Assembly: GCA_026387085.1 (NCBI GenBank) | Contig: JAPLMK010000012.1 | Location: forward strand, 912 to 13,939 | Direction of reading: 5' to 3' | Source: Candidatus Omnitrophota bacterium | Lineage (GTDB): Bacteria; Ratteibacteria; UBA8468; MWAK01 | Length of the DNA: 13,028 bases | Shown: piece by piece, positions 6,322 to 13,028 of the stretch | Layout of the letters: each line of letters opens with the position of its first letter | How positions within the stretch are numbered: the stretch's first letter is position 1 | Position numbers and translations under genes: made by a program | The notes under the pieces: generated by a model | What the model saw: the letters and a program-made list of their open reading frames with translations, nothing else | Told to the model about the DNA's origin: nothing | Databases searched by the model: none

Positions 6322-7394
6322 AATTCTTTTTGAAATTCCAAAAACTTTCCTTTACCTATGGCGGCTTGAATGCGGCGCATCAGATTTTGCATAAAATAAA
6401 GGTTGTGGTAGGTAATCAGGTAGAGGACGGTAAGTTCCTTGGTGTTTAGAAGGTGGCGCAGGTAACCGCGCTGGTATTTGCGACAGACAAAACAGGCGCA
6501 GTCCGGGTCAAGGGGTCCGGAATCTTCCCGGTAGGTGCTATTGCGGATGATTATCTTGCCGCGGCCGGTCAAGCCGGAACCGTTGCGGGCGATGTGCGTC
6601 GGAAAGGTGCAGTCAAAGATGTCGATGCCGGCCCCTACCGCCGAAATAATTTCCAGCGGTGTGCCGATACCCATGAGATAGCGTGGTTTTTCTGCCGGCA
6701 GCAGTTGGGCGGTGTAAGAGACCAGTTCGTTCATTTCTTGCTTTGGTTCCCCGAGGCAAAATCCGCCCAGACTGTATCCGGGGAAGTCCAGATTGATAAT
6801 CTCTTCGGCCGATCGTTTTCTTAATGCTGGATAGGTTGACCCCTGGACGATGCCGAAAAGCGCCTGCGCTTCTTTTCGGTGGCTGGTTTTACATCTTTTT
6901 GCCCAGGTGGTCGTTCTGACCAGCGCTTCCGTCGCGAGCGATTCTGAGACCGGGTAAGCGACCGGTTGGTCCAGGGGCATAATGATGTCGACCCCCAGAT
7001 CTTCCTGAATCCGGACCACCTCTTCCGGTGTGATTTGATGCCAGCTGCCGTCGTATATGGAACGGAACACGGCGCCGGTGTCATCAATTTTAGTATCCTC
7101 GAGGCTGAAGATTTGGAATCCGCCGCTATCGGTGAGAATTGGTCTCTGCCAGTTCATGAAAGAATGGAGCCCGCCGGCCGCCGAAATAACCTTGGTTCCG
7201 GGACGCATGGAAAGATGATAGGCATTGGCCAGGACCATTTCATATCCGAGCTCAATCAAGTTTTCCGAGGATAGGCACCGGACCGCGCCCCGGGTGGCAA
7301 CCGGCAGAAAGACCGGAGTTGTTACTTTTCCGCGGGTGAAACTTAATTCACCAAGCCGCGCGGAACCATCCTGCGCTGATATTTTGAATTCCAT
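6294..7394 (-). CDS. tgt: tRNA-guanine transglycosylase
   Basis: Exchanges guanine 34 of GUN-anticodon tRNAs for the queuosine precursor preQ1. The start ATG at 7394 gives MEFKIS and 366 residues; a GTG five codons earlier (7409) is less likely because the family begins near this point. Catalytic aspartates are visible: Asp89 (TDSGGFQ) and the nucleophile Asp261 (IFDC). Zinc ligands Cys299, Cys301, Cys304 and His330 match the family spacing. Compared with E. coli Tgt as I recall it, the base-pocket segment FDECTPYP reads LDQPVAYP (141-148) and GGLAVGE reads GGFCLGE (210-216), and MPTR reads FPTH (264-267). So the usual pocket cysteine is a proline, and one tRNA-contacting arginine is a histidine. 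queA upstream supports the preQ1 route. The gene is likely in the queA unit, separated by 84 nt that contain a hairpin. Confidence 0.96.
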   Translation of the reverse strand: MEFKISAQDGSARLGELSFTRGKVTTPVFLPVATRGAVRCLSSENLIELGYEMVLANAYHLSMRPGTKVISAAGGLHSFMNWQRPILTDSGGFQIFSLEDTKIDDTGAVFRSIYDGSWHQITPEEVVRIQEDLGVDIIMPLDQPVAYPVSESLATEALVRTTTWAKRCKTSHRKEAQALFGIVQGSTYPALRKRSAEEIINLDFPGYSLGGFCLGEPKQEMNELVSYTAQLLPAEKPRYLMGIGTPLEIISAVGAGIDIFDCTFPTHIARNGSGLTGRGKIIIRNSTYREDSGPLDPDCACFVCRKYQRGYLRHLLNTKELTVLYLITYHNLYFMQNLMRRIQAAIGKGKFLEFQKEFGEKWSSGL

Positions 7395-7414
7395 ATTTTT
7401 TCTTCTCACCCTAC

Positions 7415-7437
7415 CCTCCCCCTTATTTAGGGAGAGG
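7415..7437. repeat. REP-like G/C hairpin between queA and tgt
   Basis: CCTCCCCCT (7415-7423) faces AGGGAGAGG (7429-7437), a nine-position stem with one mismatch and a 5-nt loop. Together with the preceding CTCACCCTA this resembles the interspersed CTCACCCT...GGGAGAGG palindromes that recur in many bacterial genomes. In the minus-strand transcript no U tract follows, so strong termination before tgt is not expected. There is only one copy in the window. Confidence 0.45.
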
Positions 7438-7478
7438 ACCGGTCAGGATTCGCTGCCCAGGCGAGTAAAGGTGTGGGG

Positions 7479-8495
7479 CTAAATTATCAACATCGCATCG
7501 CCGTAACTGCCGAAGCGGAACCCGTTTCTTAACGCAAAATCGTATGCTTTCCGGAGTAATTCCGTACCGGTAAAAGCGGCCGTCATGAGTAGCGTGGTGG
7601 TACGGGGCAGGTGAAAGTTGGTGATTAGAACGTCAACCACCTGAAACCGGTAGCCCGGATAGATAAAGGTGTTAACCCAACCGCTGCCGGCGATAAGACC
7701 CTTGTTCCGGAAGTTTCCTTCCAGCGTCCGGACGGAGGTGGTTCCGACTGCTGTCACCCGGCGACTGTTCTCCTTGCCGTTATTGATGGTGTGAGCTGTT
7801 TCCGGAGAAATTTCAAAGAATTCTGCTTCCATTTGATGCTGGGTTATGTCTGCCGACTGAATTGTCCGGAACGTGCCCCAACCGACATGCAGGGTAAGCG
7901 AGAGAATGGTAATCCCTCTTTCTTTTGTCCGGTTCATAAGGTCCGGCGTGAAGTGCAGGCCTGCTGTCGGCGCGGCTACCGCCCCTTCTTGACTGCTGTA
8001 AACGGTTTGGTAATATTCCCGGTCTTCCGGCCGGACCGGTCTTTTAATATAAGGAGGCAGGGGAATTTCACCGAACCGGCTTAAAATTTCTTTTACGGAA
8101 AGGTTCCCGCGAAAAGTGATCTGATATTTTCCCTCGGCTGTTTTTTGTTCAATTTCCAGTTCAACGCCTTGGGCGAGAAGCAGTTTTTGGCCTTCTTTTA
8201 TCCGGCCCCGGACCAGGGCCTCTACCCTACCCGGCCCGATTTCCTGCAGGACAAATATTTCTACTTTTCCGCCGCTGGTTTTCTTTAGGCGTAACCGCGC
8301 CGGGATAACCCGGGTATCATTGAGGACCAGGAGGTCGTTTGCCGAAAGAAGGTCCGGCAAATCCCGGAAGATGCCGGAGCGGAGCGCGCCGCTTTGGCGT
8401 TCCAGAATCAGAAGTTTCGCCTCGTCCCTTTTGGGGAGCGGTTCCTGGGCGATGGCGCTTTCCGGAAGGTCGTAATCAAATTCGGTTATATCCAT
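7479..8495 (-). CDS. queA: S-adenosylmethionine:tRNA ribosyltransferase-isomerase
   Basis: A 338-residue QueA, which transfers and isomerises the ribosyl part of SAM onto preQ1-modified tRNA to give epoxyqueuosine, the step after Tgt. Conserved blocks appear in order: LVLNDTRVIPAR (56-67), GEIPLPPYIKR (142-152), AAPTAGLHFT (174-183), LHVGWGTF (202-209), HQME (220-223), VGTTSVRTLE and the C-terminal NFHLPRTTTLLM. Length is normal. The ATG follows immediately after the stop of the preceding fragment with no gap, so queA is likely translated by coupling to the glycosyltransferase reading frame upstream. The next queuosine step (QueG or QueH) and the preQ1 synthesis genes are not in this window. 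Confidence 0.97.
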   Translation of the reverse strand: MDITEFDYDLPESAIAQEPLPKRDEAKLLILERQSGALRSGIFRDLPDLLSANDLLVLNDTRVIPARLRLKKTSGGKVEIFVLQEIGPGRVEALVRGRIKEGQKLLLAQGVELEIEQKTAEGKYQITFRGNLSVKEILSRFGEIPLPPYIKRPVRPEDREYYQTVYSSQEGAVAAPTAGLHFTPDLMNRTKERGITILSLTLHVGWGTFRTIQSADITQHQMEAEFFEISPETAHTINNGKENSRRVTAVGTTSVRTLEGNFRNKGLIAGSGWVNTFIYPGYRFQVVDVLITNFHLPRTTTLLMTAAFTGTELLRKAYDFALRNGFRFGSYGDAMLII

Positions 8496-8903
8496 CTATT
8501 TGCGTTTTTCGAATACGGCGATGGTGGGGTTCAGGTAAATTAAGTCCTCCGAGGCGCTGTTTTGATTAAAAACAATGCCGGCAAAGGAAAGTGGCTGACG
8601 AAAGAAGGCCAGCGCTTGATACTTGCCTGATTTCTCAAATTCAAGCCAAAAAAGGTTCCGTTCCCCGGGCATTTGTTCCGGTATCGGTGCAATGTTCCCC
8701 TGAAAAGAAGAAATGATAAAATAATCCGGGAGCATTGTTTCTAAGTTTTCCAAGTTATATCCGGTTACCTTTAGTTGGTATCGTTCTTCATCCAGCGGCG
8801 GCAGCTGGAATTGCCAGGGAACTTCGGTTACGCCTATGGCGGCGCCGGCGGGAATATTTTTTTTAATCCATTCTCCGGCCAGCGTCCGCGTATTTTCCTT
8901 CAA
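8496..8903 (-). CDS. C-terminal periplasmic part of the frameshifted GT-C glycosyltransferase
   Basis: This frame has only a TTG start (8903), inside the end of the gene before it, with no ribosome binding site, and its first residues are KENTRTLAGEWIKKNIPAG. Many GT-C (PMT_2/ArnT-like) glycosyltransferases have exactly this kind of sequence straight after their last membrane helix: a D/N-TR-x-x-A-x-WI-x-x-x-IP-x-G block opening a soluble C-terminal domain, closing with a strand like YLNPTIAVFEKR, which is also seen here. The frame overlaps the end of the upstream gene by 41 nt. If one T of the 7-T run at 8902-8908 is removed, the two frames join into one protein of about 581 residues. I therefore regard this as the detached tail of that enzyme rather than a separate gene. 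It ends flush against queA. Confidence 0.75.
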   Translation of the reverse strand: MKENTRTLAGEWIKKNIPAGAAIGVTEVPWQFQLPPLDEERYQLKVTGYNLENLETMLPDYFIISSFQGNIAPIPEQMPGERNLFWLEFEKSGKYQALAFFRQPLSFAGIVFNQNSASEDLIYLNPTIAVFEKRK

Positions 8904-10242
8904 AAAAAGCCATGCCGTAAAGAAATGTAAATCCGGATACTAAAAAAACGGTTGTTTTTTTTAAAAAATTAACAATTTGAACCGAAGAGGGCTTTACCCA
9001 AAAACCGGCGCTGACGCATATCAGGGCCGGGATAATCGGTAAAATGTATCGGGCGTAGTGTTTGCCAAACAAAGAAATAAAGAAAAAAAAGGCCATAATC
9101 CATCCGGCAGGAACAAAGCATGCTTCCCGGTTTTTTTTGCGGCCAAGGCAGTAGGTAAGCCCGATCAGCGAAAAAATAAATAATGGATAACCCAGACCGA
9201 AGGCTAAATATTTTAAATAAAACAGTCCGCTGAAGACCAGGGATGTTTGTTCCCGTAATTCCACCAGCGGCTTAGGGAAGGTAAGAAAGAGGTAAGGGTT
9301 GGTGATGAAGAGCGCAATCAAAAATCCGGCTGATGTCCAGAGAATGCCGGTAATAACCTCAATTTTTTGTCGATACCTCTTTTTTTGAAAAATGGCTGCC
9401 AAAGGTATCAGAATTGAAATCAAGAACGGGATTTTATTTCCGGCCGCTAATCCGGAAAATATTCCCATCAAAAAGTACTTGTGCCCTTCTGGTTTATCGG
9501 TTGCGGTTGAGACGCAAACGGCCAGGTATAGGGCGGCTGTAATCCAAAAAACGCCCGGGATGTCAACATACATATAGTGTGCGTTAAGTAATATTAGCGG
9601 AGAAACGGCTGTCAGGAATCCGCTGAGCATGCCGGCTTTTTCGCTGCCCCAAATCTTTTTTGCGGTCAGATAGGCAAGCCCGGCAATGCCGGCACCGTAA
9701 AAGGCGGTTATCAGCCGGCCTACCAAATAAAGCTTTGCCATTTCTTGGGGATGGAAAAAATAAAAACCAAGATCACCCGTTAATTTAATCCAGCCAATTT
9801 TTGAAAGCAAAAACGTGATCAGGGCTGTCAGATAAAGATAAGCCCCGCCTACGGTAAACTGGTGCGGGTTAAGATTAAAAGTTTTGGGATTCATGGTCGC
9901 TAAACTTTTGATTACAAAATATTCGTCCGGGTGGTAACTGCGAATCGGGTTATACCAGGAACGGGGCAGTTTTTTTTGAGCTTCTTCGGGATGGGTTGCC
10001 AGGTAGAAACCCATCCCCTTGTAAGTTTCCTCGGCCGGCTGTTTCTCGATAGCGTTTATCCGGTGCTGAACGGCTTCGGCTCCGTTAAAATAGAGTTGAT
10101 TTAAACTTTGGGAAGGCAACCCCCATTTAAGCCCGGTCAGATTTATCGCCAGCGCGAAAATAACGATTAAGGCCAGCCCGTATTTTGGGGGGAAAAGTAT
10201 ATTTTTGCCGGGAGCGGAAATATCAGTTTTTAAACGATTCAT
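8863..10242 (-). CDS. GT-C integral-membrane glycosyltransferase (PMT_2/ArnT-like), N-terminal part
   Basis: Multi-spanning membrane protein of 459 residues with about eleven or twelve hydrophobic segments, starting near 22-38 and ending near 430-446. GT-C marks: a long first external loop with the acidic motif HPDE (104-107) that in this family holds the catalytic/metal-binding aspartate, the GLAAGNKIPFLI segment near 264-275, and RYILPIIP (398-405). Such enzymes transfer a sugar from a polyprenyl-phosphate carrier to a lipid, glycan or protein on the outer face of the membrane. The last residues (EGKYADAGRRMD) look like out-of-frame sequence after a 7-T run, and the soluble domain continues in another frame at 8496-8903. 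The start overlaps the methyltransferase stop as ATGA. Acceptor and sugar are unknown; the nearby polyprenyl-phosphate GT2 enzymes suggest the donor type. Confidence 0.85.
   Translation of the reverse strand: MNRLKTDISAPGKNILFPPKYGLALIVIFALAINLTGLKWGLPSQSLNQLYFNGAEAVQHRINAIEKQPAEETYKGMGFYLATHPEEAQKKLPRSWYNPIRSYHPDEYFVIKSLATMNPKTFNLNPHQFTVGGAYLYLTALITFLLSKIGWIKLTGDLGFYFFHPQEMAKLYLVGRLITAFYGAGIAGLAYLTAKKIWGSEKAGMLSGFLTAVSPLILLNAHYMYVDIPGVFWITAALYLAVCVSTATDKPEGHKYFLMGIFSGLAAGNKIPFLISILIPLAAIFQKKRYRQKIEVITGILWTSAGFLIALFITNPYLFLTFPKPLVELREQTSLVFSGLFYLKYLAFGLGYPLFIFSLIGLTYCLGRKKNREACFVPAGWIMAFFFFISLFGKHYARYILPIIPALICVSAGFWVKPSSVQIVNFLKKTTVFLVSGFTFLYGMAFFEGKYADAGRRMD
8902..8908 (-). other. seven-T homopolymer at the GT-C frameshift point
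   Basis: In the coding sense the gene reads ATGGC then seven T then GAAGG. With seven T the upstream frame runs to a stop at 8863 after a non-homologous tail. With six T, GMAF continues as LKENTRTLAGEWI. Either a real +1 insertion, an assembly or read error in the homopolymer, or a slippage-corrected gene fits. Ordinary -1 slippage on T TTT TTT would hit TGA at once, so only a +1 (or -2) shift restores the frame. Confidence 0.7.
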
Positions 10243-10868
10243 TTTTTAAATGTGATTAAACCCGAGAGCGATATCGCGAAAGGGAAACAAAAGGGCAGGC
10301 ATCGTTTGGCTGCAACGGGTAGATTTACCAGCCGGGCAATCCTTGTAAAAGTAAAAAAATTTACGTGGTCCGGGACTCGAACCGGATGTCGTCCCAGTAA
10401 AAAGCGGCTGATGGTCCATAAGATTTCATTGGGGAAAGTAATAATAAGCGTTCCTTTTTTTTTGAGTACTCTTTTCATTTCACCGATTGCTTTTTCGTAA
10501 TTAGGGATATGTTCCAATACTTCCGTGCAGATGACGACATCGAAAAATTCACTTTCAAAAGGCAGGTTTGAAATGTCGCCGATTGTCAAAATGGCTTCCG
10601 GTGCTTTTGCCTTTGCTTTCTGAAGCGCGATACCCGTTATATCTATTCCGTAATATGTGCTTTTATTTTTTATCTTTAGCCGTTCAATTAAATGGCCTTC
10701 TCCGCAACCGGCATCCAGCACTTTTAAATTGATATGCGAAGGAAATTTATCAACAATCGAATCAAGCCGGTTGTTGTGGGCGTACTTTACGAGCGGATTA
10801 GCGCTGCGGTAAAGCTTCTCCATGTGGTTTTCCGGCATGAATATTTCTTTTTTCCGGCTGCGCGTCAT
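10239..10868 (-). CDS. class I SAM-dependent methyltransferase (Methyltransf_11 type)
   Basis: A 209-residue Rossmann-fold methyltransferase. Motif I is LDAGCGEGHL (51-60), the acidic loop after strand 2 has Asp76 (YGIDITG), GDISNLPF (97-104) is motif II-like, and VVICTEVLEHIP follows (111-122). The substrate cannot be read. Its place directly before a membrane glycosyltransferase, with ATGA stop-start overlap, suggests a lipid, sugar or glycan intermediate, as is common in surface-polysaccharide clusters. The C-terminal end (LPFCFPFAISLSGLITF) is hydrophobic and may touch the membrane. The start may be ATG 10868 or ATG 10838 (MPENHMEKLY); neither has a clear ribosome binding site. A good promoter lies 39 nt upstream of the first. 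Confidence 0.88.
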   Translation of the reverse strand: MTRSRKKEIFMPENHMEKLYRSANPLVKYAHNNRLDSIVDKFPSHINLKVLDAGCGEGHLIERLKIKNKSTYYGIDITGIALQKAKAKAPEAILTIGDISNLPFESEFFDVVICTEVLEHIPNYEKAIGEMKRVLKKKGTLIITFPNEILWTISRFLLGRHPVRVPDHVNFFTFTRIARLVNLPVAAKRCLPFCFPFAISLSGLITFKK

Positions 10869-10906
10869 TTTTTTATGATAGGGAAAGTTTTTTGAAGACC
10901 AGTGCT

Positions 10907-10935
10907 ATTTTAACCCATCCCGTCCTTTTTGTAAA
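10907..10935 (-). promoter_or_regulatory. sigma70-type promoter for methyltransferase-GT-C-queA-tgt unit
   Basis: On the minus strand TTTACA (10930-10935) and TAAAAT (10907-10912) are exactly 17 nt apart, each matching five of six consensus bases. It lies about 39 nt upstream of the methyltransferase ATG at 10868, a fitting leader length. This is the best promoter-like sequence I see in the window. Confidence 0.6.
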
Positions 10936-10974
10936 TTTGGGGAAAAAGATAGAATAGCAAAGAGGTTGTAAAAG

Positions 10975-11003
10975 TTGCGCAGGGTAATATTTAATGCTAA
11001 TAT
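10975..11003 (+). promoter_or_regulatory. candidate promoter for the ALG5-like glycosyltransferase
   Basis: TTGCGC (10975-10980) and TAATAT (10998-11003) are 17 nt apart, four of six matches each, about 50 nt before the ATG at 11055. A perfect TATAAT at 11020-11025 is an alternative -10 box but lacks a matching -35. The divergent gap 10869-11054 thus probably holds back-to-back promoters. Confidence 0.4.
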
Positions 11004-11054
11004 TAATACGATAAAGAGGTATAATCGGTAATTAAATTTTAAGAAAAATTGATT

Positions 11055-11804
11055 ATGACCGACTCAGCGGAAAAAATTTGCCTGGTTGTTCCCTGTTACA
11101 ACGAAGCCCAAAGGCTTGACTGTAAAAAGTTCAAGGAATGGGAACAGGATTACTGGCTCTTGTTTGTTAATGACGGATCAAACGATAATACCGTTGAAAT
11201 ATTGAGAGATAATCTGAAAAAAAATGTATATATTCTGGATCTAAAAAAGAACGTTGGGAAAGCGGAAGCGATCCGGCAAGGGATGTTGTATTTAAAAATC
11301 CTCCCGATATTTGAGGAAATTAGCTGGTTTGGATATTGGGACGCGGACCTGGCAACCCCGCTCCGGGAAATAGATAACTTTTTCCGGTACGGAAAAGCGC
11401 TTCACCCCGAGGCGGACGCTATTATCGGAAGCCGGATAATAAAGTTGGGAAGCAATATCAGGCGCACGCTTAAAAGATATTTTTTGGGAAGATTGTTTGC
11501 CAATATCGCGAGTATTGCTTTGAAATTAGATATCTATGATTCACAATGCGGCGCAAAATTGTTCAAGAAAGAATTGATTGATAAGTGTTTTGCGGAGCCG
11601 TTTATCTCCAAGTGGATTTTTGATGTGGAAATTATTTTACGGATGCAGCAGCAAAAAATTGTCGAATACCCTTTAAAAGAATGGGAAGACAAAACCGGTG
11701 GTCATCTCCGGATCTGTTCGGTAGCGGTGCAAACCGTGATCGACTTGATAAGGTTGCGGCGTAAATATTTAAATAAGGATAAAATAATCCGGCCCGTGCG
11801 GTAG
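11055..11804 (+). CDS. GT2 glycosyltransferase, ALG5-like (polyprenyl-phosphate glucosyltransferase type)
   Basis: A 249-residue GT-A-fold family 2 enzyme. Visible motifs are VVPCYNEAQRL (11-21), FVNDGSNDNT (37-46), the metal-binding DAD in WDADLATP (95-102), IGSRI (124-128) and DSQCGAKLF (162-170). The last, with the DLATP block, is typical of dolichyl-phosphate beta-glucosyltransferase (ALG5) and its bacterial relatives. These load a hexose from a nucleotide sugar onto polyprenyl phosphate on the cytoplasmic face. No C-terminal membrane helix is obvious, only a basic end. I start at ATG 11055; a TTG two codons earlier (11049) is possible, and no strong Shine-Dalgarno sequence exists for either. 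The gene diverges from the methyltransferase/GT-C unit and converges, with a 24-nt gap, on the second GT2. It is a natural donor-maker for the GT-C enzyme, by inference. Confidence 0.88.
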   Translation: MTDSAEKICLVVPCYNEAQRLDCKKFKEWEQDYWLLFVNDGSNDNTVEILRDNLKKNVYILDLKKNVGKAEAIRQGMLYLKILPIFEEISWFGYWDADLATPLREIDNFFRYGKALHPEADAIIGSRIIKLGSNIRRTLKRYFLGRLFANIASIALKLDIYDSQCGAKLFKKELIDKCFAEPFISKWIFDVEIILRMQQQKIVEYPLKEWEDKTGGHLRICSVAVQTVIDLIRLRRKYLNKDKIIRPVR

Positions 11805-11828
11805 ATTCTCAAAATAAGTTTTCTGAAT

Positions 11829-12539
11829 TTACCGGGAACACGATTTAAATTTCCAGGCAGAGGCGCTTTTTAAAAGCCGGCCGTACGAACGGAAAGCCCA
11901 GTGAAACTTAAATTTTGATTTTCCGGCCGCCCTACCCTTCCAGACAGTCGGCACGTCAATAATTTTGCAACCCTGCTGCCATAATTTTATCGCCAGTTCC
12001 GCGGAAAGCGCGAATCCTTCTTCTTCGGTTGCGGTTGCCAGCAGGCATTCTCTCCGGTAAAGCTTGAAAGCATTGCTGGCGTCAGAAGTCGGAAAATCAA
12101 GAAAGATTCGTAAATATTTATTAACCCAGAAGGAAAAGAATCCCTGGGCTTTCGGTCCGCCTTTTTTACCGCCGCCGGGAAGGTACCGGCTGCCGCAAAC
12201 CAAGTCGTATCCTTCGGTAAACTTATCGGTCATCCCGGGGATAGTTTGCGGATCGTCGCTGGAATCGGCCATAACCACCACCACCGCTTCGCCGGAGGCG
12301 GCCCGGAAACCGGTCCAGAGGGTTGAGGCGAAACCGGGCTCCGCGGTGTTGTCGATTAATTTAACAGACGGATGGAGCGCGCTTAATTCCGACACTTTAG
12401 CGGCGGTGGCATCAATTGAATGGTCGTTGATAATCAGCGTTTCGTGGTGCAGATTTTTCAGTCCCTTTTCTAAATCTTCAACCGTTTGGCCGATGTTATT
12501 TTCTTCGTTGCGCGCCGGGATTACGATTGAAATCAGCAT
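11829..12539 (-). CDS. GT2 glycosyltransferase, DPM1-like (polyprenyl-phosphate mannosyl/glycosyltransferase type)
   Basis: A 236-residue GT2 enzyme. Motifs are IVIPARNEENNI (5-16), IINDHSIDAT (36-45), the metal-binding region ADSSDDP (91-97), VCGSRYLPGG (114-123), SNAFKLYRR (155-163) and GKSKFKF (206-212), the arrangement of dolichyl-phosphate mannose synthase-type enzymes. No C-terminal membrane helices are seen, so it is the short soluble form. The expected reaction is transfer of a sugar from a nucleotide donor to polyprenyl phosphate at the cytoplasmic membrane face; the sugar is unknown. The ATG begins one base after the stop of the epimerase/dehydratase gene, so the two are probably co-transcribed. 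It converges on the ALG5-like gene. No clear terminator stands between them. Confidence 0.88.
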   Translation of the reverse strand: MLISIVIPARNEENNIGQTVEDLEKGLKNLHHETLIINDHSIDATAAKVSELSALHPSVKLIDNTAEPGFASTLWTGFRAASGEAVVVVMADSSDDPQTIPGMTDKFTEGYDLVCGSRYLPGGGKKGGPKAQGFFSFWVNKYLRIFLDFPTSDASNAFKLYRRECLLATATEEEGFALSAELAIKLWQQGCKIIDVPTVWKGRAAGKSKFKFHWAFRSYGRLLKSASAWKFKSCSR

Positions 12540-12540
12540 T

Positions 12541-13028
12541 TTAAAGCAGTTTTTTAGCGGTTAATTCCGATTGCGCCTCAAGGAACTTATCTTCCGCCGG
12601 CGCTTTCCGGGCCCAGGCGATCAGGTTTTGCATCCCGTTTTCCAAGGTTACCGCCGGTTGCCAGCCGAGTTTTTTCTTAATCTTGCTGATATCGGCAAAA
12701 CAGTGGCGCACGTCCCCTTTCCGGAAGGTTTTCGTAATTTCCGGCTCAATTTTTTTATGGAGCGCTCGGGCCAGAACCCGAGCGATTTCGGCGATGGGAA
12801 TCGGTTTACCGCTCCCGACGTTGAAAACTTCATAATCAGCCGCTTTATTTTCCAGGGATAGGAGGAGCGCCTGGCAGATATCAGCGCTGGAAATAAAATC
12901 CCGGGTTTGTTTGCCGTCTTCGTAAACCACGGGCGTCCGGTTATTTTTAAGGCGGGAAAGGAAGATGGCGGTTACGCCGGTGTAGGGATTGGAAAGCGAT
13001 TGGCGCGACCCGTAAACATTAAAAAAGC
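12541..13028 (-). CDS. NAD-dependent nucleotide-sugar epimerase/dehydratase, C-terminal part (cut by window edge)
   Basis: The open frame continues without a stop through the right edge, giving the last 161 residues. A GTG at 12930 is internal, not the start, since family sequence continues beyond it. The segment FFNVYGSRQSLSNPYTGV, then VVYEDGKQTRDFISSADICQALLLSLE and FNVGSGKPIPIAEIA, is the substrate-binding half of extended short-chain dehydrogenases such as UDP-glucose 4-epimerase and dTDP-glucose dehydratase. The closing KLGWQPAVTLENGMQNLIAWAR block is also typical. The NAD-binding GxxGxxG and catalytic YxxxK lie outside the window, so the reaction cannot be assigned. It probably supplies a sugar nucleotide for the downstream glycosyltransferase. 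An extra tail of about 20 residues (PAEDKFLEAQSELTAKKLL) follows the conserved end. Confidence 0.9.
   Translation of the reverse strand, partial: FFNVYGSRQSLSNPYTGVTAIFLSRLKNNRTPVVYEDGKQTRDFISSADICQALLLSLENKAADYEVFNVGSGKPIPIAEIARVLARALHKKIEPEITKTFRKGDVRHCFADISKIKKKLGWQPAVTLENGMQNLIAWARKAPAEDKFLEAQSELTAKKLL

Overview
The window is bacterial chromosome, GC roughly in the high forties percent, standard genetic code. No gene pins the lineage. Gram-negative-like cell-envelope glycosyltransferases, a TyrZ-type tyrosyl-tRNA synthetase, queuosine genes and a small partition-type ATPase point to a free-living or environmental, possibly uncultivated, bacterium. The tetranucleotide CCGG is strikingly frequent throughout, which looks like a genome-wide signature. 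Ten of the twelve protein-coding entries are on the minus strand; two are on the plus strand. One locus, a membrane glycosyltransferase, is split in two by an apparent frameshift.

Layout from the left: a plus-strand, membrane-anchored protein of unknown function (49-780) is followed by about 1.36 kb with no convincing gene (781-2138), which holds AT-rich palindromes and hairpins. Next, all on the minus strand (read right to left), comes a translationally coupled pair, a class II aldolase (3179-3880) and a zinc alcohol dehydrogenase (2139-3179). Upstream of it is a two-gene ParA plus ribbon-helix-helix (RHH) cassette (3977-4980), also coupled. A 12-bp palindrome, AATTATATAATT, lies just downstream of the RHH gene and occurs twice more at 803-838; it is a candidate binding site for the RHH protein. 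Then come tyrS (5025-6230), tgt (6294-7394) and queA (7479-8495).

From 8496 to the right end the content is mostly surface glycan or glycolipid assembly. A methyltransferase (10239-10868) overlaps a GT-C membrane glycosyltransferase (8863-10242). The periplasmic C-terminal part of the latter is in another frame (8496-8903), probably because of a 7-nt homopolymer slip at 8902-8908. queA starts directly after that fragment, so the methyltransferase, GT-C, queA and tgt look like one transcription unit from a good sigma70-type promoter at 10907-10935. Diverging from it is an ALG5-like GT2 (11055-11804). Convergent with that one is a second, DPM1-like GT2 (11829-12539) preceded by the 3' part of a nucleotide-sugar epimerase/dehydratase (12541-13028, cut by the window edge).

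A coherent model, by inference: the epimerase/dehydratase makes an NDP-sugar, the two GT2 enzymes load sugars onto polyprenyl phosphate, and the GT-C enzyme uses such a lipid-linked sugar outside the membrane. queA and tgt make queuosine in tRNA and are probably only transcriptional passengers there. I do not see a clear, complete, previously undescribed system. The best leads are the split GT-C gene, the chromosomal ParA-RHH cassette with its recurring palindrome, the gene-free stretch, and unusual residues in the Tgt base pocket.
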